Positions 63,439 through 64,000 of a stretch of 64,000 nucleotides of DNA are shown here, piece after piece. The first letter of the stretch is position 1. Each line of letters begins with the position of its first letter. The DNA comes from Brenneria corticis (GTDB lineage: Bacteria > Pseudomonadota > Gammaproteobacteria > Enterobacterales > Enterobacteriaceae), in assembly GCF_003115855.1 (NCBI RefSeq), contig NZ_KZ819083.1:99202-163201 (forward strand), read 5' to 3'. The notes under the pieces are model-generated. The model had not been told where the DNA came from. It did no database searches and saw only the letters and a list, made by a program, of their open reading frames with translations. The position numbers and the translations under genes were made by a program.

Positions 63439-63660
63439 ATGTTGGAAATTTTCTTCGTTATTGGTTTTTTTATCATGCTGATGGCGACCGGAGTGTCATT
63501 GCTGGGGGTTATCGCCGCTCTGTTTGTCGCCGCCTTTTTTATGCTGATCGGCGGGCTGTTCGTGATGGCCATCAAAGTGCTGCCCTGGCTGTTGCTGGCC
63601 GTCGCGGCGGTGTGGATATGGCGTCATTTCCAACAAAAACCGCTGCGTTATTATCGGTAA
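63439..63660 (+). CDS. pspG: Phage shock protein G
   Basis: A 73-residue inner-membrane protein with hydrophobic segments covering most of its length: MLEIFFVIGFFIMLMATGVS and VLPWLLLAVAAVWIWRHF. Matches E. coli PspG, member of the stress regulon that protects the membrane potential. RBS AGGAG. Confidence 0.93.
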   Translation: MLEIFFVIGFFIMLMATGVSLLGVIAALFVAAFFMLIGGLFVMAIKVLPWLLLAVAAVWIWRHFQQKPLRYYR

Positions 63661-64000
63661 TCGACGCGGTTAACCCATTACAGCCTAGGGTAAAGGCATC
63701 CCGCTGCGGCTTTTATGCAAAATTGTGCGCCAGCAGATATTTTTCCCTTCTCGCGGCTGCTAGGATGTCGCCACAATTTGTTGGCGGCTTTGCAGTCCAG
63801 CCCTTGAGCGGGAAAAAGCAGCAAACAACAAGATTTCATCAGCGTCAGAAAACTACCGTCACGCAGGCAGTGGCACCTTATATAACGACGCCCGCTGTAC
63901 CCTACATACAGTTTGATGAAATAAGCGTTACTGCAAAGGCCTCCTTACGGAGGCCTTTCAGATTGCTGACGAACCCCACATTTTCCGTGGGGTTCTTGTT
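63661..64000. other. Right-edge region with two strong hairpins
   Basis: About 340 bases without a supported gene. AAAGGCCTCC/GGAGGCCTTT (63935-63958) and AACCCCAC/GTGGGGTT (63972-63994) are two good stems near the edge, the second followed by a T-rich stretch. They could be terminators or belong to an untranslated RNA; the rest lies outside the window. Confidence 0.5.

Overview
The window comes from a gamma-proteobacterium of the order Enterobacterales, most likely a plant-associated member of the Pectobacteriaceae (Brenneria, Pectobacterium or Dickeya type). This rests on near-complete conservation with Escherichia coli of several core blocks (nsrR-rnr-rlmB-yjfL-bsmA-yjfP; yggR-yggS-proC-yggT-yggU-rdgB-hemW; aas-lplT; lysA-lysR; dusA-pspG; ydiO-ydiQRST-fadK), with proC inside the ygg block and abundant sugar uptake genes. 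The species cannot be fixed from the sequence alone. No rRNA, tRNA, CRISPR array or complete prophage was seen.

Layout. 0-6 kb: the start of a solute-binding protein gene, then yjfP, bsmA, yjfL, rlmB, rnr and nsrR. 6-9 kb: a toxin-antitoxin pair with its own palindromic operator, and a chemoreceptor. 9-13.6 kb: a compact unit of a PTS permease, an aspartase/fumarase-superfamily lyase and a PTS-type regulator. 13.8-17.6 kb: codB, a PucR-type regulator and codA. 18-19 kb: an orphan HExxH protein followed by a lipoprotein resembling type VI secretion immunity proteins. 19-24.4 kb: the ygg block. 24.5-25.3 kb: an orphan ParD, a decayed gene fragment and an entericidin.

25.3-43.9 kb is the most interesting part. 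An AT-rich catabolic island (AraC-type regulator, two related MFS permeases, Zn alcohol dehydrogenase, SDR, two type III CoA-transferases, an acyl-CoA dehydrogenase) abuts a GC-richer block equivalent to E. coli ydiO-ydiQRST-fadK, which ends in a superoxide reductase. Four copies of a 33-bp bipartite motif, with TGTC cores 21 bp apart, lie in the two long divergent promoter regions. They point to one AraC-type regulon joining both blocks. The genes fit import of a carboxylic acid, activation to a CoA thioester and oxidation or reduction with a Fix-type electron-transfer flavoprotein. The substrate is unknown.

44-47.6 kb: dispersed repeats, a 73-bp tandem repeat, a secreted family 3 glycoside hydrolase, elaA and a 383-bp element with 19-bp terminal inverted repeats. 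47.6-53.6 kb: lplT-aas and a drug-type MFS exporter divergent from a LysR regulator. 53.7 kb: a single OmrA/OmrB-type small RNA. 53.9-58.5 kb: a cellobiose-type PTS with phospho-beta-glucosidase and a UxuR-like regulator, with two matching palindromic operators. 58.5-61.3 kb: an ArsR-type regulator and divergent lysA/lysR. 61.3-64 kb: higBA, dusA and pspG (with a sigma-54 promoter), then strong hairpins at the right edge.
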